From assembly GCF_003086895.1 (NCBI RefSeq), contig NZ_CP026004.1:1338731-1402730 (forward strand): a stretch of DNA of 64,000 nt, written 5' to 3'. Each line of letters starts with the position of its first letter. Positions within the stretch are counted from its first letter, which is position 1. The position numbers were made by a program, and so were the translations under genes. This DNA comes from Stenotrophomonas sp. ESTM1D_MKCIP4_1 (GTDB lineage Bacteria > Pseudomonadota > Gammaproteobacteria > Xanthomonadales > Xanthomonadaceae). A model generated the notes under the pieces. That model was not told the DNA's origin and did no database searches. It worked only from the letters and a program-made list of their open reading frames with translations. This document shows positions 49,356 through 59,191 of this stretch, in pieces.

Positions 49356-52300
49356 TCAGTTGGCCCAGGGCGGGCTGTAGCGCACCTTCAGCGTGCGTAC
49401 GGCCGGATCGGCGCGCAGCGCCTCCATCAGCTTGGAGTCGATGCGTACCGCACTCTGCCCGGATACATCGAGCATGCCCGCCACGCCGCCCTGCGGACCC
49501 TTCAGCAGCAGGTCCAGGCGCAAGGGCGTGCGCCCGGGGCGATGGCGGTCGAGCACCGCATTGACACGCTCCCAGACCGGGCGCTGCTGGCGCAGGTCCA
49601 GGCGCAGCGACAGGCGCGTGGCGTAGTTGGCGCAGACCTCATCGAAGTCCCAGCACTGGCGGATGCGCAGGGCATAGCCCCCATTGAACTCGTCCTCGCG
49701 CAGGCCGCCCTTGACCACCAGGATGCGGTCCTTGGTCATCAGGTGGCCGAACTCGGCCATGGCATCGGAGAACGCGCTGCACTCGACGCGGCCGCGGCCG
49801 TCTTCGAGCTGGATGAATATCTGGCTCTCGCCTTTGCGGCGCACGCCGACCACCTGGCCGGCCAGCACGGTCGGTACTTCCGGGCGCCAGCGCTTTTCGC
49901 CGCCGCCACCACCACCGCCGCTGTTGCTGGAACTCCAGATCTTTTCCACCGACCCCAGGTCGTTGCCGACCAGGTCGCGCACATCGTCGCGCCAGGGATC
50001 GAACGGGTGGCCACTGAGGTAGAAACCGAGGGTGTCGCGCTCGCCGTTCAGGCGCTGCAGCAGCGGCCACTCTTCGGCTTCCACCAGGTCCAGCTGGATG
50101 GTCACCGCGCTCGGGTCAGGGCCGCCGAACAGCGAGTTCTGGCCCGACGCGCGTTCGCGTGCCATCTGGTCGGTGGCCTTGATCACTTCCGGCAGCTGCA
50201 GCATCAGCGAGGCGCGGTTGTGGCCCAGTTCGTCCAGCGCGCCGCAGTTGATCATCGCTTCCAGCGTGCGCCGGTTGAGCTTGGCCGAACCCACGCGCGT
50301 GCAGAAGTCGAGCAGGTCCTTGTAGTCACCGCCCTTCTGGCGCTCGTCCACCACCGCTTCGCAGGCACCCTGGCCGACGCCCTTGATCGCGCCCAGGCCG
50401 TACTGGATCGTGTCCGGGGTGACCGCCTCGAACATGAAGGCGGAGTGGTTGACCTTCGGCGGCAGCACGGTCAGGCCGAGGTTGCGCACCTCGTCCAGGA
50501 AGCCGACCACCTTCTCGGTGTTGTCCAGGTCCGACGACAGCGTGGCAGCCATGAATTCGGCCGGGTAATGGCGCTTGAGCCAGGCCGTCTGGTAGCTCAC
50601 CAGTGCGTACGCGGCGGCGTGCGACTTGTTGAAGCCGTAGCCGGCGAACTTCTCCATCAGGTCGAAGATCGCGTCGGCCTTGGCTTCGTCCACGCCGTCC
50701 TTGGCCGCACCCTCACGGAAGATCTCGCGGTGCTTGGCCATTTCCGCCGGCACCTTCTTGCCCATCGCACGGCGCAGCAGGTCGGCGCCGCCCAGCGAGT
50801 AGCCGCCGACGATCTGCGCCATCTGCATCACCTGCTCCTGGTACACCATGATGCCGTAGGTGTCTTTCAGGATCGCTTCGGTGCGCGGATCGGGATACAT
50901 GATTTCTTCCTGGCCGTGCTTTCGCGCGTTGAAAGAGGGAATCAGGTCCATCGGGCCGGGGCGGTACAGCGACACCAGCGCGATGAGGTCTTCAAAGCGG
51001 TCGGGACGCGCGTCCTTCAGCAGGCGGCGCATGCCCGAGGATTCAAACTGGAACACCGCGCCGGTATTGCCGTTGGCGAAGATGTCCTTGTAGGTGGGCG
51101 CATCGTCCAGCGGAATGGCAGCGATATCCACCGGCGGAATGCCGGCGCGCTCGTGGCGCTTGTTGATCGCCTTCACCGCCCAGTCGATGATGGTCAGCGT
51201 ACGCAGGCCAAGGAAGTCGAACTTCACCAGGCCGACTTCTTCCACGTCGTTCTTGTCGAACTGGGTGACCGGGTTCTTGCCCAGCCCGTTCTCATCGTGT
51301 TCGGCATACAGCGGGCAGAACTCGCTCAACGGCTCGGGCCCGATCACCACGCCACCGGCATGCTTGCCGGCGTTGCGGGTCAGGTCTTCCAGCTGCAGCG
51401 CCAGATCGATCAGGTCGCGGACATCGTCCTCGGTCTCGTAGCGCTGGATCAGTTCGGCCGAGGCCATTTCCGAGCCGGGGCCTTCCTTGCCCTTGCCCAG
51501 TGCATCCTTCAGGTGGATGCCCAGGATGTTCGGGATCAGCTTGGAAACGCCGTCCACCAGGCCATACGGGAAGCCCAGCACGCGGCCGGAGTCGCGCACC
51601 ACCGCCTTGGCCGCCATGGTGCCGTAGGTGATGATCTGGCTGACGCGTTCGCGGCCGTACTTGCGCGCGACGTAGTCGATCACCTCGTCACGGCGGTCCA
51701 TGCAGAAGTCGATGTCGAAGTCGGGCATCGACACGCGTTCCGGGTTCAGGAAGCGCTCGAACAGCAGGTTGTACGGCAGCGGGTCCAGATCGGTGATCTT
51801 CAGCGCCCAGGCCACCAGCGAACCGGCACCGGAACCACGGCCGGGGCCGATCGGAATGCCCTGGTTCTTGCCCCACTGGATGAAGTCGGCAACGATCAGG
51901 AAGTAGCCCGGGAACCCCATCTTGATGATGGTGTTGAGCTCGAATTCCAGGCGCTCGAAGTATTCCTCGCGGGTCTTGCCCGGCGCCAGCGGATTCTTTT
52001 CCAGGCGCTCTTCCAGGCCATCGCGCGACATCTTCTGGATCCAGGTGTCCAGGGTTTCGTCGTCGGGCACCGGGTAGTTGGGCAGGAAGTAGGTGCCCAG
52101 CCGCATCTCGATGTTGCAGCGCTCGGCCAGCGCCAGCGTGTTGTCGATCGCATCGGGGATGTCCGCGAAGAGCGCGCACATCTCCTCGGCCGACTTCAGG
52201 TACTGCTGGTCGCTGTACTCGCGCGGGCGCTTGGGGTCGTCCAGCACGCGGCCGGTGGAAATGCACACGCGCGCTTCGTGCGCGCTGAAATCGGTCGGTG

Positions 52301-52952
52301 CCAGGAAGCGCACATCGTTGCTGGCCACCACCGGCAGGCCGCGCTGGCCTGCGGCCATCAGCGCGAAGCGGTTGAAGGTTTCCTCGCCTTCGCGGCCAGT
52401 ACGGGTCAGTTCCAGGTGCAGGCCGTCGCCGAACGCGCGCTGCCAGTCAGCCAGCTGCTGCTCGGCCAGGTCGTGCTTGCCGTCCAGCGCCAGGCGCCCG
52501 GCCAGGCTGTCACGGCCGGCCAGGGCGAACAGGTTGGCGTTGCCGGCCTTCAGCCAGTCGGGGTGGATGGCCACGCCGCCTTCCGGGCGGTGGCCTTCCA
52601 TCCAGGCACGCGTCAGCAGGCGCGACAGGCTCAGGTAGCCCTCGCGGTCGCGGCACAGCAGGGTCATCCGCCAGGGATCCTGGCCTTCCTCGGCGATCAT
52701 CACGTCGGCGCCGGCGATGGGCTTGATGCCCACGCCCTCGGCGGCCTTGTAGAACTTGACCAGGGCGAACAGATTGTTCAGATCGGTCACCGCCAGCGCA
52801 GGCAGGCCGAGTTCGACCGAGCGCGACAGCAGGTTGGCCTGCTTGGCCTTCTTCGGGTCGGCCTGGTCCGGCTTGGCCGGCACGCGGATGGTCGAGTCCG
52901 CCAGCGAGAACTCGGTGTGGACGTGGAGATGTACGAAGCGGGAATTGGACAT
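49356..52952 (-). CDS. dnaE: DNA polymerase III subunit alpha
   Basis: 1198 aa. PHP domain at the start (FVHLHVHTEFSLADSTIR), polymerase core with the catalytic Asp residues in PDFDIDFCMDRRDEVI and the later DFLGLRTL segment, helix-hairpin-helix region and an OB fold near the C-terminus. It is the replicative polymerase. The ATG at 52952 (MSNSRFVHLHVH) is family-like. A run of seven glycines (SNSGGGGGGGEKRW) lies just before the OB fold, longer than I would expect; see findings. Confidence 0.97.
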   Translation of the reverse strand: MSNSRFVHLHVHTEFSLADSTIRVPAKPDQADPKKAKQANLLSRSVELGLPALAVTDLNNLFALVKFYKAAEGVGIKPIAGADVMIAEEGQDPWRMTLLCRDREGYLSLSRLLTRAWMEGHRPEGGVAIHPDWLKAGNANLFALAGRDSLAGRLALDGKHDLAEQQLADWQRAFGDGLHLELTRTGREGEETFNRFALMAAGQRGLPVVASNDVRFLAPTDFSAHEARVCISTGRVLDDPKRPREYSDQQYLKSAEEMCALFADIPDAIDNTLALAERCNIEMRLGTYFLPNYPVPDDETLDTWIQKMSRDGLEERLEKNPLAPGKTREEYFERLEFELNTIIKMGFPGYFLIVADFIQWGKNQGIPIGPGRGSGAGSLVAWALKITDLDPLPYNLLFERFLNPERVSMPDFDIDFCMDRRDEVIDYVARKYGRERVSQIITYGTMAAKAVVRDSGRVLGFPYGLVDGVSKLIPNILGIHLKDALGKGKEGPGSEMASAELIQRYETEDDVRDLIDLALQLEDLTRNAGKHAGGVVIGPEPLSEFCPLYAEHDENGLGKNPVTQFDKNDVEEVGLVKFDFLGLRTLTIIDWAVKAINKRHERAGIPPVDIAAIPLDDAPTYKDIFANGNTGAVFQFESSGMRRLLKDARPDRFEDLIALVSLYRPGPMDLIPSFNARKHGQEEIMYPDPRTEAILKDTYGIMVYQEQVMQMAQIVGGYSLGGADLLRRAMGKKVPAEMAKHREIFREGAAKDGVDEAKADAIFDLMEKFAGYGFNKSHAAAYALVSYQTAWLKRHYPAEFMAATLSSDLDNTEKVVGFLDEVRNLGLTVLPPKVNHSAFMFEAVTPDTIQYGLGAIKGVGQGACEAVVDERQKGGDYKDLLDFCTRVGSAKLNRRTLEAMINCGALDELGHNRASLMLQLPEVIKATDQMARERASGQNSLFGGPDPSAVTIQLDLVEAEEWPLLQRLNGERDTLGFYLSGHPFDPWRDDVRDLVGNDLGSVEKIWSSSNSGGGGGGGEKRWRPEVPTVLAGQVVGVRRKGESQIFIQLEDGRGRVECSAFSDAMAEFGHLMTKDRILVVKGGLREDEFNGGYALRIRQCWDFDEVCANYATRLSLRLDLRQQRPVWERVNAVLDRHRPGRTPLRLDLLLKGPQGGVAGMLDVSGQSAVRIDSKLMEALRADPAVRTLKVRYSPPWAN

Positions 52953-53157
52953 GCCGGACCAGTTTGGAGCGCGCGGGCCCCGGGTGCTGACGGGGGAATC
53001 GTCGCCGGGGTCGGAAGCGCTGGAATGCCCGGTCAGGGTAGCGAGGGCAGGGGGTGGCGACAAGCTCTTGACGGCACGCGATATCGCATTCGCGCTATCG
53101 CTTCCCACGGTTCGCAGGCGAACCGCGGGCCCCGTCTCACCATGCTTCCAGACCCCC

Positions 53158-53205
53158 GCGCCCTCGGCGCGTCCCCCTGACTCAGGGGGACTCTTCCCCA
53201 GACGG
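53158..53205 (+). repeat. Short hairpin repeat, copy 2
   Basis: GCGCCCTCGGCGCG, then GTCCCCCTGA / TCAGGGGGAC (53171-53180, 53182-53191), then CTCTTCCCCAGACGG. Same flanks as copy 1 (11881) with a different, self-paired stem. Lies just downstream of rnhB on its strand, where it could act as a terminator. Confidence 0.6.
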
Positions 53206-53227
53206 ATTGCAGCGGGCGTTCAGCGAT

Positions 53228-53899
53228 TCAGGCAATCGCGATGTCGGCGGCCGCCACCTGCGGCACGTCCAGGCATTCACGCACCGGGGCGAAGCTGCGG
53301 CGGTGCTCGTCGCACGGGCCGTGCGCGCGCAACGCCGCCAGGTGGGCCGGGGTGCCGTAGCCCTTGTGCTGGTCGAAGCCGTACTGCGGGTGCCGCACAT
53401 GCAGGTCCTGCATGTAGCGGTCGCGCGAGACCTTGGCCAGGATCGAGGCGGCCATGATCGCGCGGTCGATGCCATCACCGCCGACCAGCGCCTGCGCCGG
53501 CAGCACCAGGCCCTTGGGCACCACGTTGCCATCGATGCGGGCGAAGCCGGCCACGTGGGCCACGGCCGCCACCACATCGCGCATGCCCTGCAGGGTGGCC
53601 TGGTAGATGTTCAGGCGGTCGATGGCGTTCACGTCCACCAGCACCACTTTCCAGGCCAGGGCCCGTTCGATGATGCGGTCGTGCAGCTGCTCGCGGCGTG
53701 CCGCGGTCAGCTGCTTGGAATCGTCCAGGCCGTTGATGCGCGGCCGCGCCGGGTCGAACACCACGGCGGCCACGGCCACCGGGCCGGCCAGTGGGCCGCG
53801 ACCCGCCTCGTCGACGCCGGCCACCAGGCGTTCGGGCTCGACCACTGCCGCGCCGTCGAACAGGGCCAGGCTGGCCGCAGCGGCAGCGCGACGGCTCAT
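53228..53899 (-). CDS. rnhB: Ribonuclease HII
   Basis: 223 aa. Catalytic Asp-Glu in [15 protein letters not shown]; further acidic residues in [13 protein letters not shown] and KGYGT. Cleaves RNA in RNA-DNA hybrids and removes misincorporated ribonucleotides. Its ATG overlaps the lpxB TGA by 4 bp (53896-53899). A 275-bp gap with a hairpin repeat separates it from dnaE. Confidence 0.96.
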   Translation of the reverse strand: MSRRAAAAASLALFDGAAVVEPERLVAGVDEAGRGPLAGPVAVAAVVFDPARPRINGLDDSKQLTAARREQLHDRIIERALAWKVVLVDVNAIDRLNIYQATLQGMRDVVAAVAHVAGFARIDGNVVPKGLVLPAQALVGGDGIDRAIMAASILAKVSRDRYMQDLHVRHPQYGFDQHKGYGTPAHLAALRAHGPCDEHRRSFAPVRECLDVPQVAAADIAIA

Positions 53900-55155
53900 G
53901 CGGGTTCCTGGTTGCGCACCAGCAGCTCGCCCACCGCATCGGCGGCACGCGCGGAGGCATTGCGGCGCAGACGTTCGTGCAGGCGCTCGTAGGTGCCCTG
54001 CAGGTCGGCGGTGCGCTGCGGGTGGTCGAACCACTGCTGGATGGCCGCCGCCAGCTTGTCCGGCGTGCAGTCGTGCTGCATCAGTTCCGGGGCAAGATCC
54101 TGCGCGGCGAGGATGTTGGGCAGGGCGAAGCGATCGACCTTGATCAGCCCCAGCGCCTTCACCAGGCGGTAGGTCAGTTCGTTGACCCGGTAGCCGACCA
54201 CCATCGGCCGCTTCACCAGCATCGCCTCCAGGGTCGCCGTGCCGGAGGCCAGCACCACCACGTCGGCGGCGATCATCGCCGTGCGTGCCTGGCCGTCGAG
54301 GACATGCGAGTACGCCACCGGCAGCGCCGAGCGTGACAGCTGTTCCTCGATCAGGCGGCGGCAGGCGGCGTTGGCCGCCGGTACCACCACGTGCAGCCCG
54401 GGGATGCGCTCGGAGACCTGCCAAGCGGCCTCGAAGAAGGGTTCGCCCAGGCGCGAGATCTCACCCAGGCGGCTGCCCGGCAGCACCGCCAGAACTTTCG
54501 CCGAGGCAGGCAGGCCGAGCGCGGCACGGGCGGCGTCGCGGTCGCCGTGCAGCGGAATGTCATCGGCCATCGGGTGGCCGACAAAACGCGCATCAATGCC
54601 GTGCTTCGCATAGATGGGCGGTTCCATCGGGAACAGGCACAGCACCAGGTCGGCACTGCTGCCGATCTTCTCCGCGCGCTTTTCACGCCAGGCCCAGACC
54701 GAGGGGCTGACGTAATGCACGGTAGGGATGCCGCGCTGCTTCAGCCAGCGCTCGATGCCCAGATTGAAATCGGGGGCGTCGATGCCGATGAACACGTCCG
54801 GCTGCCATTCCAGCGCACGCTCGCGGAAGGCAGAGCGCAGTTTCAGCAGGCGCGGCAGGTGGCGCAGCACTTCGGTCAGGCCCATCACCGCCAGCTCGCT
54901 GGCATCGTGCCAGGTCTGGCAGCCGGCACTGCGCATGGCATCGCCGCCGATGCCGGCGAACTCGGCATGCGGGAAGCGCGCCTTCAGTTCACGCACCAGG
55001 CCCGCGCCGAGCAGGTCACCGGACGCTTCACCGGCCACCAGCGCGATCCGCAACGGGCGCTCGCTGAGCACGCGCTGTGCCGGCACGCTTCCGGCCATGG
55101 AGGCCAGCGGGATGACGGCGGCGCCGGCCGGCGCCTGGCCGGTCGTGCTGCTCAT
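53896..55155 (-). CDS. lpxB: Lipid-A-disaccharide synthase
   Basis: 419 aa. Starts with about 30 extra residues before [20 protein letters not shown]; other landmarks are [17 protein letters not shown] and LVFPMEPP-type text ([15 protein letters not shown]). It joins UDP-diacyl-glucosamine and lipid X to form the lipid A disaccharide at the inner membrane. Start overlaps the lpxA stop (ATGA at 55152-55155), which supports the long N-terminus. Coupled downstream to rnhB. Confidence 0.96.
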   Translation of the reverse strand: MSSTTGQAPAGAAVIPLASMAGSVPAQRVLSERPLRIALVAGEASGDLLGAGLVRELKARFPHAEFAGIGGDAMRSAGCQTWHDASELAVMGLTEVLRHLPRLLKLRSAFRERALEWQPDVFIGIDAPDFNLGIERWLKQRGIPTVHYVSPSVWAWREKRAEKIGSSADLVLCLFPMEPPIYAKHGIDARFVGHPMADDIPLHGDRDAARAALGLPASAKVLAVLPGSRLGEISRLGEPFFEAAWQVSERIPGLHVVVPAANAACRRLIEEQLSRSALPVAYSHVLDGQARTAMIAADVVVLASGTATLEAMLVKRPMVVGYRVNELTYRLVKALGLIKVDRFALPNILAAQDLAPELMQHDCTPDKLAAAIQQWFDHPQRTADLQGTYERLHERLRRNASARAADAVGELLVRNQEPA

Positions 55156-55943
55156 CGCAGCAGGTGCCTCTCGGTATGCTCGATGAAGTCCAGCATGGAG
55201 CGGACGTCATCGCTGGACTGCGCCTGCTCGGCCAGCTGCTGCTTGGCCTCGGCCAGGGGCAGGCCCGCCACGTACAGGGTGCGGTAGGCACGCTTGATGG
55301 CGGTGATGCGTTCGGCATCGAAGCCACGGCGCTTGAGGCCTTCGCTGTTGATGCCGCGCGGGCGGCCCAGCGAATCGGTACCGACCATGGTGAACGGCGG
55401 AACGTCGCCATTGGTCAGCGCGCCCATGCCAAGGAAGGCGTGCGCACCGATGCGGCAGAACTGGTGGGCACCGGCGAAGCCGCTGATGATCACGTAGTCG
55501 CCGACGGTGACATGCCCGGCCAGCGTGGTGTTGTTGGAGAACACGCAGAAGTTGCCGACGTGGCAGTCGTGGGCCACGTGCGTGTACGCCAGCATCCAGT
55601 TGTCGTTGCCGATGGTGGTGATGCCACCGCCACCGCCAGTGCCACGGTTCAGGGTGACGAACTCGCGGAACACATTGCGGTCGCCGATCACCAGTTCGGT
55701 GCGTTCACCGGCAAACTTCTTGTCCTGCGGCTCACCACCGACCGCGACATGGCCGATGAAACGGTTGTCGCGGCCGATGCGGGTCGGGCCGTGGATGCTG
55801 CAATGCGGACCGACCTCGGTGCCGGCGCCGATCTCGACGTCGGGCCCGATGATGGTGAACGCGCCCACGCGGACGTCGTCGGCCAGTCGTGCCGACGGAT
55901 CGATCACGGCGGTGGGATGGATCAGGGGGGCGTTGTCGCTCAT
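55152..55943 (-). CDS. lpxA: UDP-N-acetylglucosamine acyltransferase
   Basis: 263 aa. A left-handed beta-helix of hexapeptide repeats ([20 protein letters not shown]) with the catalytic His in [12 protein letters not shown]. First acyl transfer of lipid A synthesis. The ATG at 55943 ([14 protein letters not shown]) is typical; the frame upstream is unlikely to be coding. It lies 19 bp after fabZ and overlaps lpxB by 4 bp. Confidence 0.97.
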   Translation of the reverse strand: MSDNAPLIHPTAVIDPSARLADDVRVGAFTIIGPDVEIGAGTEVGPHCSIHGPTRIGRDNRFIGHVAVGGEPQDKKFAGERTELVIGDRNVFREFVTLNRGTGGGGGITTIGNDNWMLAYTHVAHDCHVGNFCVFSNNTTLAGHVTVGDYVIISGFAGAHQFCRIGAHAFLGMGALTNGDVPPFTMVGTDSLGRPRGINSEGLKRRGFDAERITAIKRAYRTLYVAGLPLAEAKQQLAEQAQSSDDVRSMLDFIEHTERHLLR

Positions 55944-55962
55944 CTCGGTCCTCCGGCCAGGG

Positions 55963-56418
55963 TCATTCGCGGGTGCCGGCGCACAGCACCTCGGCGCAGG
56001 CGACGACTTCGCCGTCCACCTTGGCCACGCAGTCATACACAGCCATGTTGCGGATCACACGCTTGATCTCCACGTGCATTTCCAGCACGTCACCCGGCAC
56101 CACCTGCTTGGTGAAGCGGGCCTTGTCGACCTTGACCATGTAGAACAGCTTGGACTGCGAATCGCGGCCCAGGGTGAGCTGGGTCAGCACGCCGCCGGCC
56201 TGGGCCATGGCTTCGATGATCAGCACACCCGGCATGATCGGCTGGTTGGGGAAATGGCCCTGGAAGAACGGCTCGTTGATGCTGACGTTCTTGGTGGCGA
56301 CGATCGTGCGCTTCTCGTAGTCGATCGACAGCACTTTGTCGACCAGCAGGAACGGGTAGCGGTGCGGCAGCAGCGTCTGGATCTGTGCCATGTCCGGCAG
56401 GGTCTGGGGCTGGCTCAT
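55963..56418 (-). CDS. fabZ: 3-hydroxyacyl-[ACP] dehydratase FabZ
   Basis: 151 aa hot-dog fold. The catalytic His lies in [15 protein letters not shown], and the Glu in [11 protein letters not shown]. It dehydrates 3-hydroxyacyl-ACP, competing with the Lpx acyltransferases for the same substrate; hence the shared operon. Start overlaps the lpxD stop by 4 bp (56415-56418). Confidence 0.97.
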   Translation of the reverse strand: MSQPQTLPDMAQIQTLLPHRYPFLLVDKVLSIDYEKRTIVATKNVSINEPFFQGHFPNQPIMPGVLIIEAMAQAGGVLTQLTLGRDSQSKLFYMVKVDKARFTKQVVPGDVLEMHVEIKRVIRNMAVYDCVAKVDGEVVACAEVLCAGTRE

Positions 56419-57437
56419 TCTTTCTCCTTGCTCACAGACAGGATGCGACGGGCCAGTGCATCAAGCTGCTTGAAGCGCGCGGCGTTCTTGCGCCACGTGC
56501 GGTTGTCGGTCAGGGGTGTTCCGGACGAATACTCGCCCGGCTCGGCAATGGAGTTGCGGACCACCGACTTGCCGGTGATCACGACCTTGTCGCAGATTTC
56601 CAGGTGGCCGACGACGCCGACGGCGCCGCCGAGCAGGCAGTAACGGCCGATCTTGGCGCTGCCGGCAATGCCGGTGCAGCCGGCGATGGCCGAGTGCGCG
56701 CCGATCTGCACGTTGTGCGCGATCTGCACCAGGTTGTCCAGGCGCACGTCTTCGGCCAGCACGGTGTCTTCCAGCGCACCGCGGTCGACGCAGGTATTGG
56801 CGCCGATCTCGCAGTCATCGCCGATGCGCACGCCACCCAGCTGCGGCACCTTGATCCACTTGCCGGCGTCCATCGCCAGGCCGAAGCCATCGGCGCCGAG
56901 CACGGCACCGGGATGGATGCGCACGCGCTTGCCGAGCTTCACGCGGGTCACCAGGGTGACGCGGGCAATCAGCTCGCAGCCGGAATCGAGGGTGCAGTCT
57001 TCGCCGATGATGCTGCCGGCGCCGATGATGCAGTTCTCGCCGACCACGCTGCGGGCACCGATGGTGACGAACGGGCCGATATGCGCGCTGGCGGCCACCT
57101 GGGCCTGCGGGTCGATGACCGCGCTGGGGTGGATGCCGGGCGGGCGGGTCGGGGCGATGTCGAACAGCGCACCGATCTTGGCAAAGGTGGTGTAGGGGTC
57201 CTTGGCGACCAGGGCGGTGCCGGGCGCGGCCTCGGCATCTTCAGCGCGCAGCACCACGATCCCGGCCTGGCTGTCGGCCAGCTGGGCGCGGTAGCGCGGG
57301 TTGGCAAGGAAGGTCAGCTGGCCGGCACCGGCATGGGCGAGGGTTGCCACGCCACCGATGGTGGTGGTGGGGTCGCCATGGACCTGCAGGCCGAACTGAT
57401 CGGCGAGTTGCTGGGCGGTGTAGGTAGGAGTATTCAC
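56415..57437 (-). CDS. lpxD: UDP-3-O-(3-hydroxyacyl)glucosamine N-acyltransferase
   Basis: 340 aa. The N-terminal uridine-binding domain (YTAQQLADQFGLQVHGDP) is followed by hexapeptide repeats (IHPSAVIDPQAQVAASAHIGPF) and a C-terminal helix. Adds the second acyl chain in lipid A synthesis. First gene of the lpxD-fabZ-lpxA-lpxB-rnhB run. It is separated from bamA by about 1.75 kb of accessory DNA, so it needs its own promoter in the 418-bp gap upstream. Confidence 0.97.
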   Translation of the reverse strand: MNTPTYTAQQLADQFGLQVHGDPTTTIGGVATLAHAGAGQLTFLANPRYRAQLADSQAGIVVLRAEDAEAAPGTALVAKDPYTTFAKIGALFDIAPTRPPGIHPSAVIDPQAQVAASAHIGPFVTIGARSVVGENCIIGAGSIIGEDCTLDSGCELIARVTLVTRVKLGKRVRIHPGAVLGADGFGLAMDAGKWIKVPQLGGVRIGDDCEIGANTCVDRGALEDTVLAEDVRLDNLVQIAHNVQIGAHSAIAGCTGIAGSAKIGRYCLLGGAVGVVGHLEICDKVVITGKSVVRNSIAEPGEYSSGTPLTDNRTWRKNAARFKQLDALARRILSVSKEKE

Positions 57438-57855
57438 GGCGGGAGTTTAACGTGTGACGCCAGTCCGGTCATGCGGGGTGGTTCTGCGGCCAACGGCAGG
57501 GCCCCTCGCGGCTGGCGGGATCGGGGCCACGGGCTCGGTTGGGCCTTGATCGCTGTCTGCTCGCATGAACTGTCCTGCTCGCGCGTCAAGACCTTTGTCG
57601 GGCATCCGTCCCGAGACATGCCTCGGCCCCAGGATCCTTGGCTTACCTCACGCGATTGGCTCGTGGTTGGTTGCGGTCACCAAAGGATACCCCCGCCTGA
57701 TTCTGTCCAACTGGAACGCGGATGCTCTTATCAATGCATCACCGACGACAGCAGGGACATATCAGTCGGGTAGTAGACACGCCGCAACAGGGCGCGCAGA
57801 GCTGTTCATTCGGGGAGCGCCGCCCTCCGCCGTGACGAGGTGGGCGGCGCTGGGG
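57438..57855. other. Gap upstream of lpxD
   Basis: No gene or clear repeat seen. It should hold the lpxD promoter on the minus strand. A 9-bp GCGCCGCCC / GGGCGGCGC inverted repeat (57817-57825, 57842-57850) just past the stop of the unknown secreted protein may end its transcript. Confidence 0.5.
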
Positions 57856-58401
57856 TTACATGAACACGTAGCCTAGCGGGCCGTCATTCCTTGCCTCAGC
57901 ATTTCCTTCGCAGTCCGCGCGGGGACTGTCGTAATGGCGGAGTTTCTTCTGCCAAACGTATACGCAGCGGTAAAGTGGCACGGTACCAGCAGTCTGCACG
58001 GTTGAAATGTAGCCTACGGGCCCTTGGCCGGGAGGAACATTCTGCCCCTCACAGTTGCTGTCCCTTGAAGTGAACAGGTCGTAAGGGCTTGGTCCCCAGC
58101 ATTCCCAGATGAGGGCGCTGTTCTCAAAGGGCGTTACAGAAACAAAGCCCAGCGTCCCTTCTATGCGCCATCCGTCTTTTTCCCAGTCGTGTCCCATGTT
58201 CAAGCGGGAAGTGTGAGTGTGCAATCTGGCGTTGTGAAGTCGATGAAGCTCAGCCAAAGTGACCCCAGGGGGGACATGGAAACTTGGATCCATCTGGACG
58301 GCCGAATTTGCCAGTGTTGCTGGATCTGGCTCTTTGGCTTGGGTAGCTAAGGCACTTCCAGTCATGAGGAGTAGCGAAAAACCGAGAATGTTCACGTTCA
58401 C
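57856..58401 (-). CDS. Secreted protein of unknown function with two internal repeats
   Basis: 181 aa. I use the GTG at 58401, which has GGAG 6 bp upstream and gives a clean signal peptide (NVNILGFSLLLMTGSALA); an in-frame ATG at 58413 lacks a ribosome site. The second half holds two related ~45-residue units: each has an aromatic/Cys strand (ALIWECWG; VPLYRCVY), a loop ending in DSNCEG or RADCEG, and a GPVGYI or GPLGYV end. This resembles the LYRC...GYV repeats of some secreted bacterial proteins, by eye only. It sits alone in a lower-GC insertion between bamA and lpxD. Confidence 0.65.
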   Translation of the reverse strand: MNVNILGFSLLLMTGSALATQAKEPDPATLANSAVQMDPSFHVPPGVTLAELHRLHNARLHTHTSRLNMGHDWEKDGWRIEGTLGFVSVTPFENSALIWECWGPSPYDLFTSRDSNCEGQNVPPGQGPVGYISTVQTAGTVPLYRCVYVWQKKLRHYDSPRADCEGNAEARNDGPLGYVFM

Positions 58402-58976
58402 GGAAAACTCCATCTATAAAGGCGCGAGCTTCTTGCTCGCGGGGAAAGGCTATCTAAGGCCAGGTCCGCTTTGGATGGAGAAGTGCATAGGTAGGTCGAG
58501 AACCGTCCAGATGTGTCGCTTTCAACGCATATCTGTCTCGCGGTTGCTCCTTGGGATGGTCGATCCCGCACAAAATAGTGGCGAACGCGACGCAATGGTC
58601 TTGTTGGGGGCGAAGTGAATATTATCCCCGTTGATTGTGAGTGTTGCGATTTTGTCCTTTGAAGCGTGGTGCTTGATGCCCTGGATTCTCGTTCTGTTTG
58701 TATGAAATGCTTGTATCGCACCTTGAAAGAACGTCGTGAAATCTATTTTGGCCGCCGTGGAAAGCGTAAATTCTCTGGCACGAGCTGGTCAGTAGGTTCG
58801 GTCAGTTAGGTTGTTATCCTTTCCTGTTGCTAGTCGAGCAAAGGCAATCCAGATTCCCTTCCTTTGGTGAGACAGGTTGGCACTCTGGATACGCTCGTGC
58901 GGGCGGCAGGCGTCCGAAACTCCTGCACAGTCGAGCCAAGCTCTGTTCCGAGGGTGTGACGGCGGGCACCATAAAA
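58402..58976. other. Low-GC gap upstream of the unknown secreted gene
   Basis: No gene I can support. Markedly more A+T than flanking genes, especially 58590-58820. A 7-bp hairpin CGCGAGC / GCTCGCG (58423-58429, 58435-58441) lies 10 bp before the ATG at 58413. Promoter of the secreted gene must be here. Confidence 0.5.
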
Positions 58977-59009
58977 ACGAAAACGCCGGGCAATGCCCGG
59001 CGTTTTCGT
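58977..59009. terminator. Strong terminator downstream of bamA
   Basis: A perfect 15-bp inverted repeat ACGAAAACGCCGGGC / GCCCGGCGTTTTCGT with an AAT loop, with further A's on its left. Leftward transcripts from bamA would end here, cutting bamA from lpxD. Confidence 0.85.
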
Positions 59010-59012
59010 AAC

Positions 59013-59057
59013 CCGTCTGGTGGAGAGCCCCCCTTTGTTAAGGGGCGCGCGCGCCGC
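59013..59057 (-). repeat. Short hairpin repeat, copy 3 (reversed)
   Basis: On the minus strand GCGCGCGCGCCCCTT, AACA, AAGGGGGGCTCTCC, then ACCAGACGGG. Same order as copies at 11881 and 53158. Confidence 0.55.
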
Positions 59058-59191
59058 TGGGAATCGCAGGAGCGATTCCCAACGTTGCTCTTCAACGGCC
59101 CGAAGGGCGCATGCCACGGATGGCATGCGTAACGGCTCAGGTGATGGGTGAAATGCGCGGTGGCAGTTCTGGCGAACCGCCACGCGGGTCG

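Noticed and set aside
49542..53180. Very long open frame (1212 codons) antisense to dnaE
   Set aside because: High-GC codon bias leaves antisense frames open; the product is low-complexity and the dnaE strand has all polymerase motifs.
57565..57876. Possible small rightward gene
   Set aside because: No ribosome site, no recognisable features, and it runs into the 3' end of the secreted gene.
58814..59132. Small frames on both strands near the bamA terminator
   Set aside because: They cross the terminator palindrome and a hairpin repeat; not plausible proteins.
57438..59191. skp/ompH between bamA and lpxD
   Set aside because: Nothing Skp-like in any frame; the only supported gene is the Cys-repeat secreted protein.
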